Below are positions 43,279-52,431 of a stretch of DNA of 64,000 nucleotides, in pieces. The translations under genes were made by a program, and so were the position numbers. The first letter of the stretch is position 1, and each line of letters begins with the position of its first letter. The notes under the pieces were generated by a model. It ran no database searches. It was not told the origin of the DNA and worked only from the letters and a program-made list of their open reading frames with translations. This DNA is from JBPOFY01 sp051252415 (GTDB taxonomy: Bacteria; Verrucomicrobiota; Verrucomicrobiia; Opitutales; Coraliomargaritaceae), in contig JBPOGA010000002.1 in the NCBI GenBank assembly GCA_051252415.1, positions 124,001 to 188,000 of the forward strand, given 5' to 3'.

Positions 43279-45399
43279 TCACACAACCAACTGTCGGCGC
43301 AGGTCAAGGGTGTGCCTATATTCGGGAGCAAGCTTCGGCTTTATCGCGGAAGGTTTGATTCCAACCAAATCATCGGCGGGTTGACTGCGCTCTTCACGTC
43401 GCTGCTGTGCTTCTTCGATGGTTTGCGGGCGACCTTCGTAAATCGTAGCGTTTGGGTTCCAATAAAAATATCGTCCGGCATGTGTGGTCTCGCCGCTTTT
43501 GGCATCGACCCACTCAAACCAGAGTGGCGACTGAATCGGCACATGTGGATGCAGTGCGGGATAGGCGCTCGCACTCTTATAGCGAAGACCGCAAATCATA
43601 AACCCATCAACCTCCTCGAAAGGCACTTCCACGCCGTTGGCGAGTAGTTTACCCTTCTTCAACAAACTGGAATCCGAAAGTGTAAGCTGCAGGCGATCAC
43701 TTGAATTATCAACCACGCGAACGGTAGCCGCGCCTTGGCTTTCCTCTGCCATCAATGGCCACGACTCGAAGGCCTGCCGAATATCAACACTGCCCCCCGC
43801 CACTTCCAAAGTGCCCACAGTTGGACAACGAAAATCCAGAACTGGGCGCAACCACTCGGGGTCGAAATTAAAGCCATGCTCTTTTAAATCTGCGCAAATC
43901 GCCTGCACATCTTCCCAAAGGAAAGCGGGCAGAAAATAGCGGTCATGTAAATCTGGGCCGAAGCGCTTCAGCTCTTTTTTAAACGGTGCTTTAAACAAGC
44001 GCGCCAATATGGTGCGCACAAAGAGCGCAATGGCCGACATCGTCTTAGGATCTGGGAAGGTTTCGAACGCCCTTAATTCAACAATGCCTAGACAACCATT
44101 CGGGGCCGAAAGGTTATGAAATTTATCAAAGCACAGTTCTGCTCGGTGTGTGTTCCCCGAAGAGTCTGTCAGTAAATTTTTGAAGAACTGATCAATCAAT
44201 GGACCATCAACGAGGCCCTTCATGTTCTCTAGGCCTTCACAAGCGACTTCCAATTCGTAGAGACCATGGCGCGGACCTTCATCCACACGCGGCGCCTGAC
44301 TACCTGGGCCGACATGTTGCCCCGTAAACAAATACGAAAGCGCTGGGTGATGCTGCCAATAGCGTAACAAAGACGCGATGCGCTTGGGCTCTAACATAAA
44401 CGGATTACTTTCTTTATCTCGCCCACCAAAGGCAAGATGCGAGCCACCGCCAGTCCCATAAATGACACCGTTGAGCTGAAACTTGGTTAATTGTAAGCCC
44501 ACCTTCGCCGCAGCAGAGGCACATTGTTCGAGAATACGATCGTAGTCTTCCCAAGTATCTGAAGGTGGCACATTTACTTCTAAGACCCCGGGGTCCGCAG
44601 CCAGACCGAGCGTGATCAAATAATCGTCGGTCTTGGTCGGCGCGTAGCCGCAAAATAGAATGTCTTGGATGTCCAACTCGACAACGATGCCGCGTAGAAA
44701 ATCGATCAACGCTCGAAAGCCAATCCATTCAAGCGGCGGAATGAATATCTCTATCGCGCCCTTACGCACTTCGATCGTGAGCGCCTTGCGGCAACAATCT
44801 TCAGGCAAATCATCTAGAGGTAAACGCAAGCCTACCGGACTATCACCATCAAAAAGCTTGATCGGTTTTCTCTTAGTATACGGCCACGAAGCACAAACCC
44901 ATTTGCCGTCTTCATAATCCAGTGGTAGCACCCATCCAGCGATTTTTTTGGATTTCCCTTCGCCTTCATAGGCAGCCAAAATCGAGGTACTCACCTTCAG
45001 CTTTTTCGCAACGGCCTTCATCACGACTTCCGCAGTCTTCTCGGTGTTCGAGCCGACGACATCGTCAAACAGTAAACGCTCCGTCTCTGGCCAGATCGGC
45101 GTCTGCGTATGGTGCAGCGTCATGAAATTCCAGCGCGGCAATGGCTCGCCGGGATACCACTTGCCAAAAACCTGCATGGCGAGCGCTTGCGGATATACTT
45201 CTTGTATCAGCTCTGCAGTCATACGACGTGCGTAGCCCAATTTCTCTGGCCCCATTGCGGCGGTGTTCCACTCAGGCGTATCGGGGTTCGGCACGATAAA
45301 GGTCGGCTCGCCACCCATCGTCAGACCAATGTCTTCTGATTCAAAATAGGCTTCCACGCTTTGTGCGCACTTGAAAATGTCTTCTCGATTATGGGGCAT
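43279..45399 (-). CDS. DUF2126 family protein (predicted amidoligase-like, without the usual transglutaminase domain)
   Basis: 706 residues. Begins with the family motif GLTMGGEPTF and FGKWYPGEPLPRW, continues with GGGSHLAFGGRDK, WQHHPALSYLFTGQHVGP and SQAPRVDEGPRHGLYELE, and later RAELCFDKF and LGIVELRAFE. In many bacteria the protein is about 1100 residues with an N-terminal transglutaminase domain; here that domain is absent and two separate transglutaminase-like genes lie directly upstream. Comparative work, as I recall it, placed DUF2126 among glutamine-synthetase-fold carboxylate-amine ligases; that is not verified here. Last gene of a four-gene leftward operon, two bases after the preceding stop. 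Confidence 0.85.
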   Translation of the reverse strand: MPHNREDIFKCAQSVEAYFESEDIGLTMGGEPTFIVPNPDTPEWNTAAMGPEKLGYARRMTAELIQEVYPQALAMQVFGKWYPGEPLPRWNFMTLHHTQTPIWPETERLLFDDVVGSNTEKTAEVVMKAVAKKLKVSTSILAAYEGEGKSKKIAGWVLPLDYEDGKWVCASWPYTKRKPIKLFDGDSPVGLRLPLDDLPEDCCRKALTIEVRKGAIEIFIPPLEWIGFRALIDFLRGIVVELDIQDILFCGYAPTKTDDYLITLGLAADPGVLEVNVPPSDTWEDYDRILEQCASAAAKVGLQLTKFQLNGVIYGTGGGSHLAFGGRDKESNPFMLEPKRIASLLRYWQHHPALSYLFTGQHVGPGSQAPRVDEGPRHGLYELEVACEGLENMKGLVDGPLIDQFFKNLLTDSSGNTHRAELCFDKFHNLSAPNGCLGIVELRAFETFPDPKTMSAIALFVRTILARLFKAPFKKELKRFGPDLHDRYFLPAFLWEDVQAICADLKEHGFNFDPEWLRPVLDFRCPTVGTLEVAGGSVDIRQAFESWPLMAEESQGAATVRVVDNSSDRLQLTLSDSSLLKKGKLLANGVEVPFEEVDGFMICGLRYKSASAYPALHPHVPIQSPLWFEWVDAKSGETTHAGRYFYWNPNATIYEGRPQTIEEAQQRREERSQPADDLVGIKPSAIKPKLAPEYRHTLDLRRQLVV

Positions 45400-45401
45400 C
45401 C

Positions 45402-46286
45402 TTAAATTTCCTCGATGATTAGATCAACCGCCATGGTCGAACTTGTGGGTTTATCTGAAAAATACTTTCCTTGAATCGGATCCACACTACTCGGATCATG
45501 TGAAACCGCTGAAGGAATAAAATAGCTATTAGCCAAGATACCATTGGTCGGATCAAAGCCCTTCCACCCGGCTCCAGGTAAATACACCTCTGCCCATGCG
45601 TGCATGGAGCCCACAGCTCGATTAAACGCATGCTCACCATCGCCGACCGGCGGATCGTATAAATAACCACTCGCAAAGCGGGCGGCAAATCCGAGCTTAC
45701 GCACGGCTGATATAAAGAGCACTGCCATGTCGCGGCAAGAGCCAGTTTTTAACTCTAAAGTTGTATCCGGAGTTTGAATACCTTCTTCATCGCGCCTCAC
45801 GTATGCAATCTCGCGATGCACCGCACTATTGAGATCGGCAAGAAACTGCACCACATCGGAATGCTGTTTTGGAGCGCCCGCAGATCCATGCACCCAGTCC
45901 ATTACCCGTAACGCCCCTGGCGTGCGCCCACTGCTCCCCATAAAAGGCAATAAGGCTTTGGCATCTGGCTCTTGATAGCTAAAAGGGAAACCAGTCGCAT
46001 AGGAGTCTAAGATGAAATCAAAAGGATTGTCGTCGGTAATTGTGACCTGCATGCGCGTGACAAACTCCAGCACCGTCGATTCGTTCAAACCGAAATTACA
46101 AGCGAGCACTATATTGCCATACGCATCACGAACCCAACGCTGGGTGGATGCTGGGCTCGTCTCAACCGCGAACTGCTCAACATGCCGACGATGGCTATCA
46201 AGTGGCCGCAAATACAAAGCATGTGGGCTAAAGCTAACTGGGCCATCGTATTGATGGCGAGTGGTGTGCTTGACTGAAACTCTCAT
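45402..46286 (-). CDS. Transglutaminase-like cysteine peptidase family protein (1)
   Basis: 294 residues. The N-terminal beta-sandwich of the bacterial transglutaminase-like family begins MRVSVKHTTRHQYDGPVSF, and the core domain carries the Cys-His-Asp triad: TGSCRDMAVLFISAVRKLG, MHAWAEVYLPGAGW and FDPTNGI. No signal peptide, so it probably acts in the cytoplasm. Overlaps the preceding gene by four bases and precedes the DUF2126 gene by two bases. Such proteins may hydrolyse or form amide bonds; no substrate is established. Confidence 0.88.
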   Translation of the reverse strand: MRVSVKHTTRHQYDGPVSFSPHALYLRPLDSHRRHVEQFAVETSPASTQRWVRDAYGNIVLACNFGLNESTVLEFVTRMQVTITDDNPFDFILDSYATGFPFSYQEPDAKALLPFMGSSGRTPGALRVMDWVHGSAGAPKQHSDVVQFLADLNSAVHREIAYVRRDEEGIQTPDTTLELKTGSCRDMAVLFISAVRKLGFAARFASGYLYDPPVGDGEHAFNRAVGSMHAWAEVYLPGAGWKGFDPTNGILANSYFIPSAVSHDPSSVDPIQGKYFSDKPTSSTMAVDLIIEEI

Positions 46287-47158
46287 ATAGTTGCGGGCTC
46301 TTTTTTGCGTTCCAGTGACACCATAACATTTAGTTTTTGGTCGTTTGCACCTTTGAATGTGCCGCGCATCGGCGCGACATCGTTGTAATCTCTCCCCACG
46401 GCGACAACGACATGTCGCTCACCGGCGGTTTGATTGTTTGTTGGATCCAGGCCCCACCACATACCGCCAGGCAAATACACTTCGACCCAGGCATGGCTCG
46501 CGGCTGCACCGATCATTTCAGGATCTACGAGGTCCGGATCATAGGCTTCGATGTAACCGCTCACGTATCGGGACGGGATGCCGTTGCTACGAAGAATGGC
46601 GAGCATGAGGTGCGCGAAATCTTGGCACACGCCGCGACGATCGGCGACGATCTGCGATATCGGCGTGGTGATATTTGTAACTCCGGGTTGGTATTCGAAG
46701 CTTTTGTAAATCCAAGTATTGAGTGCCAGTAAAGTGCTTCCCAACTCATCGGCTTGTCGGAAGAAACGCTTCCGGATACGCCTATGTTGATCTAAGGGGA
46801 CGAGACCACTGGGCTGCAAAAATTCAAAGTGTTGATAACGCGCGCTGTTGAAGATCTGTCGTGCCTCTCCGACCGAAGTGGTTAAGACAGATTCACTGGG
46901 CGAGATATTCGTCGTCTCGACTTCAGCAACTGAGGTGACCGTCAATGAATTATGACGATACGGAACAGAAAAGAACTCTACGTTGTTACCATAATAATCC
47001 ACGTAGTGGTCCACCACGACTTCGGGCTTCAAGATCAAGCGGCGCTCAATTACTTGCTGCGAGACATTCGACTGCGGCCACACACGCAACTCGGCAAAGG
47101 ACTCCGATGCCGGCTGACTGTATTTATATTGGGTAGTATGGGAAACGCGAAAGCGCAT
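46283..47158 (-). CDS. Transglutaminase-like cysteine peptidase family protein (2)
   Basis: 291 residues. The N-terminal domain starts MRFRVSHTTQYKYSQPASES. The catalytic core has RRGVCQDFAHLMLAILRSNG (nucleophile Cys), ASHAWVEVYLPGG (His) and GLDPTNN (Asp). It is clearly related to the next gene but not a recent copy. The pair plus DUF2126 matches the order found in other genomes where a transglutaminase is fused to DUF2126, suggesting all three act on the same substrate. Preceded by 136 non-coding bases after the fused ATP-grasp/alpha-E gene. Confidence 0.88.
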   Translation of the reverse strand: MRFRVSHTTQYKYSQPASESFAELRVWPQSNVSQQVIERRLILKPEVVVDHYVDYYGNNVEFFSVPYRHNSLTVTSVAEVETTNISPSESVLTTSVGEARQIFNSARYQHFEFLQPSGLVPLDQHRRIRKRFFRQADELGSTLLALNTWIYKSFEYQPGVTNITTPISQIVADRRGVCQDFAHLMLAILRSNGIPSRYVSGYIEAYDPDLVDPEMIGAAASHAWVEVYLPGGMWWGLDPTNNQTAGERHVVVAVGRDYNDVAPMRGTFKGANDQKLNVMVSLERKKEPATI

Positions 47159-47294
47159 ATTGGTTGAGCTTATACAAAGAACGCAGCCAAATCAATGGGC
47201 GTCGCAGATAGTTTAGACTTATTAAAAGAACAGCATCTATGAGGCCAAAGTAAGGACTTTTTCATGATTCTATAAAGGCATCTATGTTTGCAAC

Positions 47295-49847
47295 TCAACC
47301 CAACTCGAAAAGCGTCGGCTCGCGGGCAAACATGTTTTGGTGATTAAAAAAGACATCGTCGATTTGCTTGTGCAGTAGCTCTAGCTCTTTCGTCATTGTG
47401 GTCAGCTCGCGGGCAATCTGCTTTGGCGCGATACTCAGCGAATAGCCGGGGCTAGAGATTTCATCCATCGAGCCTTCACTCTTGGTAATCGAAAAGTCGT
47501 CCAAGCAATCCAGTAGCGCTGTAATCGAACTTTGAATTTCTTTACCATGCGCCCCCTCCCCATGCATCGACAAAGTGCCAATGGCGTAATGTAGATTCCG
47601 TAGGCAGAAAGAAACCGAACTGGGATGGCTTTTGCCAAGAATGATCAAGCGCGCCACGCGATCCACATAGGCGCGAGAGCGAAACTCGCGGCGATACGCA
47701 TCGAGCGACCCGAGCAAACGCAAGAGCGCGGTTAAGTCGGCACTTTCTTCGTCTTTCGCTTGATACGTCTGGACGATTCGCGGCAAAGCCACCTCCAGCA
47801 GCGAAAGCACGCCCAAGGCGCGCTCAAAGAAAACACCAGCACGGTAGAACTGCCAACTATCGTCGTGCGACAAAGTGCGCTCGGCGGTGCCATTGAAACG
47901 GGCTACTTCGCTGACAACCTTCTCGCTAAGCGCACGTAATCGGCCACGTGTCACGCGAAGCTTTGATTCTTGACGCAAATCGAGCACCATTTCCTCCAGC
48001 ACTTCCCAGCACTCTGGGCTGATCACTTCGCGGACGTGCTCGAGTCCATTACGTGCAGAACGGATACAGGCAAACACCGAGGCCCCTTCATTAATATCCA
48101 GCAGCAAGCTATTCGACAACTTAAGGGTATCACGCGGCGGCTTTTTGAGTTTTACCACAGCGGTCTGGCCAGTCGCAGCGGCCACTGATTGCAAGAGAGG
48201 CCAGTAGGTTTGTTGCTCCGCATGGCCCATTTGATCCCAGCGCAACTTCTCAAGCGTGTTAAATTGACGTGCGGTATTTTCCGCCCGTTCGAGATAGCGA
48301 CCTGCCCAATAAAGCGACTCTGCCACACGACTACCAATCGAAAAGCGAGATCCTGTTGAAGCTGGTCGACGTTTGGGTTCTGAATCCTCGACTAGATCGT
48401 CCGCCACCCACACATCTTTCAGGCCATTCGTAGTGATCGTCAGGCGACGCGTCCGATGACTTTCACCAATCAGTCGAGCCATACCGCCAGGCAAAACAAT
48501 CGGCTCCGCACCAAGAATATAATACGCGCGTAATTGGACTGCCTGAGGCGAAAAGGAGCCGTCATTAAAATGCGGCATCTGTGTCGGTTCCAATGAAGGC
48601 TGTGCGACAAAATAATTTGGAAAACGCTTTGCCAAACGCTCCATCTCCACCGCTGTACCATTGGGCCGTTTGCCACCACACTTCTGCCAGAGCACATCAT
48701 GATCCTGCACTGGCTTGATAACCATATTTTCAATATGATCGCTGACGTGTGCTCGCTGATCTTGATCACCTAAGTGAAAGGTTTCAACCGACTTCAATAT
48801 GGGTGTCTGCTGTGAGTAATACTGAATAATCCGGTCCGAATATCGCAGCAAAGCTCTATTATCCGTCACGCCTGCGCCTGGAGCATTCACAATCGCGACG
48901 TTGCCTTTACGCACCACGTTAATGAGTCCGGGCACTCCATTGGCCCAACGATTAGGCACCGCGATCGGATCCAATGCCGAACTCGCCACCCGCCGATAAA
49001 TCACATCAACACGCTCCAACCCACGAATGGTTTTTAAAAAGACTCGGCTCTCTCGCACGAGCAAATCACCTGGCTGCGCAATCGAGATACCCATGTGGCG
49101 TGCGATAAACGCTTCCTCAAAATAGGCCTGCCCCGTTTGCCCACTCGTCAATAGCAGGACATGCGGATTCGATCGCTTGGACTGCGCACGCAGCATCTCC
49201 AATAGATACGTGCTGAAGCCTGCAACTGGGGCAACTTCGACTTTCTGATAGAGCTCTGGAAAAGCCTCTGATAGCGCTCGGCGGTTTTGTAGAACATGAG
49301 AGATCCCAAATGGCGTGCCCATGTGGTGCTCAATAACCTTCCAATTACCGCCACCCGTATCGACGAGATCAAATGCACCAAACTGCGAATACTCTCCATG
49401 TGGCACTTCGATACCACTGAGCTGGCGTAGCAAGGCGGGGTCATTCAACGCAACCTCATGCGGCACGACACGCTCACGCAATATTTTCTGCGGTCCATAT
49501 AGATCGGTGGCATAGGCGTTAAACGCTAGCGCGCGCTGCACCACGCCTGCCGAAATACGTTTCCACTGATCGGCTGGCAGAACCAGTGGGAAGAAATCCA
49601 GGCGCCAGGAATTTGGATTGGTCGCCTTTTGGCCCATATCCGAAAATTGCAAGCCCAGCTCATCCACCGCACGGTCCAAGCGCTTTTGGCGGAGGTTAAG
49701 ATTACTGCGCGAGCAGCCCTGCAATACATCCACGATTGGTGCATATTCCAGCCTAGGCACAGCCTGCTCATCAAATACAGCATCCTGTGCGCCTCCGCGA
49801 TAATCACGGAAATGTTCAACTGGTATATCACTGGCGTGTGTCGACAT
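47295..49847 (-). CDS. Fused circularly permuted ATP-grasp and alpha-E protein
   Basis: 850 residues. About the first 490 form the circularly permuted ATP-grasp domain (LALNAYATDLYGPQKIL-like region, HVLLLTSGQTGQAYFEEAF, VDVIYRRVASSALDP, GVPGLINVVRKGNVAIVNA, LPGGMARL). The last 340 form the alpha-E domain, starting VAESLYWAGRYLERAENTAR. Compared with the separate copy at 50976-52409, several ligase positions differ: the GRCPSGVSYLLENR-like loop reads GTPFGISHVLQNR here, and the Gly-rich GGYGMLMG stretch after VVKA is replaced by a non-glycine run after VIKP. It may therefore be a divergent or non-catalytic partner (inference). First gene of the leftward operon. Confidence 0.85.
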   Translation of the reverse strand: MSTHASDIPVEHFRDYRGGAQDAVFDEQAVPRLEYAPIVDVLQGCSRSNLNLRQKRLDRAVDELGLQFSDMGQKATNPNSWRLDFFPLVLPADQWKRISAGVVQRALAFNAYATDLYGPQKILRERVVPHEVALNDPALLRQLSGIEVPHGEYSQFGAFDLVDTGGGNWKVIEHHMGTPFGISHVLQNRRALSEAFPELYQKVEVAPVAGFSTYLLEMLRAQSKRSNPHVLLLTSGQTGQAYFEEAFIARHMGISIAQPGDLLVRESRVFLKTIRGLERVDVIYRRVASSALDPIAVPNRWANGVPGLINVVRKGNVAIVNAPGAGVTDNRALLRYSDRIIQYYSQQTPILKSVETFHLGDQDQRAHVSDHIENMVIKPVQDHDVLWQKCGGKRPNGTAVEMERLAKRFPNYFVAQPSLEPTQMPHFNDGSFSPQAVQLRAYYILGAEPIVLPGGMARLIGESHRTRRLTITTNGLKDVWVADDLVEDSEPKRRPASTGSRFSIGSRVAESLYWAGRYLERAENTARQFNTLEKLRWDQMGHAEQQTYWPLLQSVAAATGQTAVVKLKKPPRDTLKLSNSLLLDINEGASVFACIRSARNGLEHVREVISPECWEVLEEMVLDLRQESKLRVTRGRLRALSEKVVSEVARFNGTAERTLSHDDSWQFYRAGVFFERALGVLSLLEVALPRIVQTYQAKDEESADLTALLRLLGSLDAYRREFRSRAYVDRVARLIILGKSHPSSVSFCLRNLHYAIGTLSMHGEGAHGKEIQSSITALLDCLDDFSITKSEGSMDEISSPGYSLSIAPKQIARELTTMTKELELLHKQIDDVFFNHQNMFAREPTLFELG

Positions 49848-50042
49848 GAGTAATGCTCAATGTGCATCGAAGTCAGGCATCCAAAGCAATTCTTTTATAC
49901 ATGGAAACCAGACGCCCTAATCCTAAACTCAACTATACTAAACCAAATCGCAATCGACACATAGATTGGTATTATACTGGCTAATTCTAAAAAAATCGTC
50001 AGCACAGAACCCGACTCATACACAAACAACCGTTCAGCATCC

Positions 50043-50846
50043 ATGTGGTTACACGCCAATTGCTCTCTAGAATTCAATATTCCAGAGGAAACCTCTTTCA
50101 TCCTTATGCTCCGACCGCGCAGCGGCTCGCAGCAATGGGTCGGTCGTGAACAGTATGTGCTTTCTCCTAGCGTCCCAGTGACCGAGTTTACCGACCCTTA
50201 CGGCAATCTCTGCCAACGCCTCATCGCGCCCCAGGGACCTTTTTCGATCCACACTGCGGTCGATGTCGAAGTTGCAGAAGACTGTGACACCGCACCCGGA
50301 GCACCTTTCACGGAAGTGCAATACCTACCAGACAGCACCCTTCCGTTTCTACTCCCGAGTCGATTTTGCGAATCTGATCGCTTCACCGATCTCGCTGCGC
50401 AAATAACCTTCGATGTTGAACCAGGCTACGATCAATGCACCGCGATCGTTGACTACATCAGAGAGACCACCGTCTACGCCCCAGGCCTCGGCAGCGACAT
50501 CATTAGCGCCTGCGAAGCCAATCAACGCTCACACGCGGTTTGCCGTGACATGGCGCATATCGGCATCGCTTGCTGCCGCGCACTCTCCATCCCTGCTCGT
50601 ATGGTCGTGGGCTATTTGGAGACGCTCGACCCGATGGACCTACACGCTTGGTTTGAAGCTTACATCGATGGGCGATGGTATACCTTTGACCCCACGCAAA
50701 ACAATGCCGACGGTGGGCGTATCGCGATTGCTTATGGCCGTGACGCAGCAGACGTCGCCATCTACACTCAATTCGGCATACCAGTAGAACTACAGTCGAT
50801 GGAAATCTCCGTTAAGTGTATGACTGGTCCACCAAATTACGAATAA
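50043..50846 (+). CDS. Transglutaminase-like cysteine peptidase family protein (3)
   Basis: 267 residues. The core carries SHAVCRDMAHIGIACCRALS (nucleophile Cys), DLHAWFEAYIDGRW (His) and FDPTQNN (Asp), so the triad is intact. Its N-terminal sandwich is shorter than in the two paralogues on the other strand and its sequence is clearly different, so it is a separate subtype. First gene of a rightward unit with a stand-alone ATP-grasp and a stand-alone alpha-E protein, 195 bases from the divergent start of the fused gene; the shared intergenic region suggests co-regulation. Confidence 0.87.
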   Translation: MWLHANCSLEFNIPEETSFILMLRPRSGSQQWVGREQYVLSPSVPVTEFTDPYGNLCQRLIAPQGPFSIHTAVDVEVAEDCDTAPGAPFTEVQYLPDSTLPFLLPSRFCESDRFTDLAAQITFDVEPGYDQCTAIVDYIRETTVYAPGLGSDIISACEANQRSHAVCRDMAHIGIACCRALSIPARMVVGYLETLDPMDLHAWFEAYIDGRWYTFDPTQNNADGGRIAIAYGRDAADVAIYTQFGIPVELQSMEISVKCMTGPPNYE

Positions 50847-50975
50847 AGTCGCGTAGCCCGCAGAAACACTATCCCCTGCAACGCAGTTACTACCCCGCGC
50901 AGAAAGATGCGCTTTTACCAAAGCCCAAGAACGATGCTCGTCATACTTGGCACAACTATTGCTGACCTCATGACA

Positions 50976-52409
50976 ATGTTTAATAATTACCAAAAAGAGG
51001 CATTTTTCGACGAAATGTTCGCCGAACAGGGCAAATGCTTCGACCACTACTCCCCACTCCTCAATCGCTTTGATAGCGTCAGTGCCAAAGACTTGAGTGA
51101 GAAGCAACGCTTAGTCGATGCAGGCTTTTTAGAGCAAGGTATCACGTTTACTGTATATGGAGACGACAAGGGAACTGAACGCATCTTCCCATTCGATTTA
51201 CTTCCACGAATCATTCCGAACGATGAATGGCAAACTGTCGAACAGGGCCTCACTCAACGCATCATCGCACTGAATCTCTTTCTCAACGACATCTATCACG
51301 ATGCCAAAATTGTCAAAGACGGCATCATACCGGAGTCCGTAGTCAAGGAAGCTGCGCACTACCGCCCCGAAATGTGTGGGGTCGACGTCCCGAAAGACAT
51401 CTATCTCCAAATCTGCGGAACGGATCTCATTCGCGACGACAAAGGCAAGTATCTCGTCCTCGAAGATAACGGCCGCTGCCCTTCCGGCGTTTCCTACCTA
51501 TTGGAAAACCGCGAAGCGATGAAGCGCGCATTCCCCCGTCTGTATCGTGAATCTGGCGTACGCCCAGTAGACAACTATCCTGAGATGCTACTGAAGACGA
51601 TGCAGCACCTCTCACCGCGGGCAGGTCAAACTCCCGTTTGCGTGCTACTGACTCCAGGCGTCTACAACAGCGCCTACTTCGAGCACACGTTCCTCGCTCG
51701 TAAGATGGGCATCGAGATTGTCGAAGGTCGCGATTTAATTGTCCTCAACGGTTACGTATTCATGCGCACGACACATGGGCTTGTTCAAGTCGACGTGATC
51801 TACCGCCGACTCGACGATGATTTCCTCGACCCACGCGTCTTCCGTAAAGACTCCATGCTCGGCGTGCCAGGCTTAATGGAAGCTTACCTTAGCGGCAATG
51901 TCGCGCTCGCCAATGCCGTCGGCACAGGCGTTGCAGACGACAAAGTAACCTACGCCTACGTCGACGACATGATCCGATACTATCTAGATCAAGAGCCGAT
52001 CCTCGAGAGTGTGCCGACCTATCTCGCATGGCGCGACGAAGACCGTAAATACATTCTCGATAATTTGGAGAGCCTCGTCGTCAAAGCAGCCAACGAATCT
52101 GGCGGCTACGGCATGTTGATGGGGCCAAGCTCCACCGCCAAGCAACGCGCTGAATTTGCCACGAAAATCAAAGAAAACCCGCGCAACTATATCGCGCAAC
52201 CCGTGGTCTCGCTTTCGCGCCACCCGACGATCTGCGGTGAAAATTCCATCGAAGGCAGACACATCGACCTACGCCCATTCATTCTCTATGGCGAAAAGGT
52301 CGAAATCATACCCGGCGGCCTCACACGCGTCGCGCTCAACAAGGGCTCTCTCATTGTCAACTCCTCCCAAGGTGGCGGCAGTAAAGACACATGGGTGCTC
52401 TATAAATAA
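50976..52409 (+). CDS. Stand-alone circularly permuted ATP-grasp protein
   Basis: About 477 residues from the ATG at 50976 (MFNNYQKEAFFDEMF); two earlier starts (50907, 50970) exist but give a non-family N-terminus. Family motifs are complete: YGDDKGTERIFPFD, LEDNGRCPSGVSYLLENREA, VCVLLTPGVYNSAYFEH, VDVIYRRLDDDFLDP, SMLGVPGLMEAYLSGNVALA, LVVKAANESGGYGMLMGP, HIDLRPFILYG and IIPGGLTRVAL. ATP-grasp enzymes join a carboxylate to an amine through an acylphosphate. The order transglutaminase, ATP-grasp, alpha-E is found in many bacteria and is predicted to build a peptide-like product or tag of unknown nature. The spacing to the next gene is 22 bases. Confidence 0.88.
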   Translation: MFNNYQKEAFFDEMFAEQGKCFDHYSPLLNRFDSVSAKDLSEKQRLVDAGFLEQGITFTVYGDDKGTERIFPFDLLPRIIPNDEWQTVEQGLTQRIIALNLFLNDIYHDAKIVKDGIIPESVVKEAAHYRPEMCGVDVPKDIYLQICGTDLIRDDKGKYLVLEDNGRCPSGVSYLLENREAMKRAFPRLYRESGVRPVDNYPEMLLKTMQHLSPRAGQTPVCVLLTPGVYNSAYFEHTFLARKMGIEIVEGRDLIVLNGYVFMRTTHGLVQVDVIYRRLDDDFLDPRVFRKDSMLGVPGLMEAYLSGNVALANAVGTGVADDKVTYAYVDDMIRYYLDQEPILESVPTYLAWRDEDRKYILDNLESLVVKAANESGGYGMLMGPSSTAKQRAEFATKIKENPRNYIAQPVVSLSRHPTICGENSIEGRHIDLRPFILYGEKVEIIPGGLTRVALNKGSLIVNSSQGGGSKDTWVLYK

Positions 52410-52431
52410 TACTCCTTAAAGTTTTACAGTT

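Noticed and set aside
45402..47158. Transglutaminase-like genes as components of an anti-phage system
   Set aside because: No defence genes, toxin or nuclease are linked, and the neighbours (ATP-grasp, alpha-E, DUF2126) fit a biosynthetic or processing locus better.
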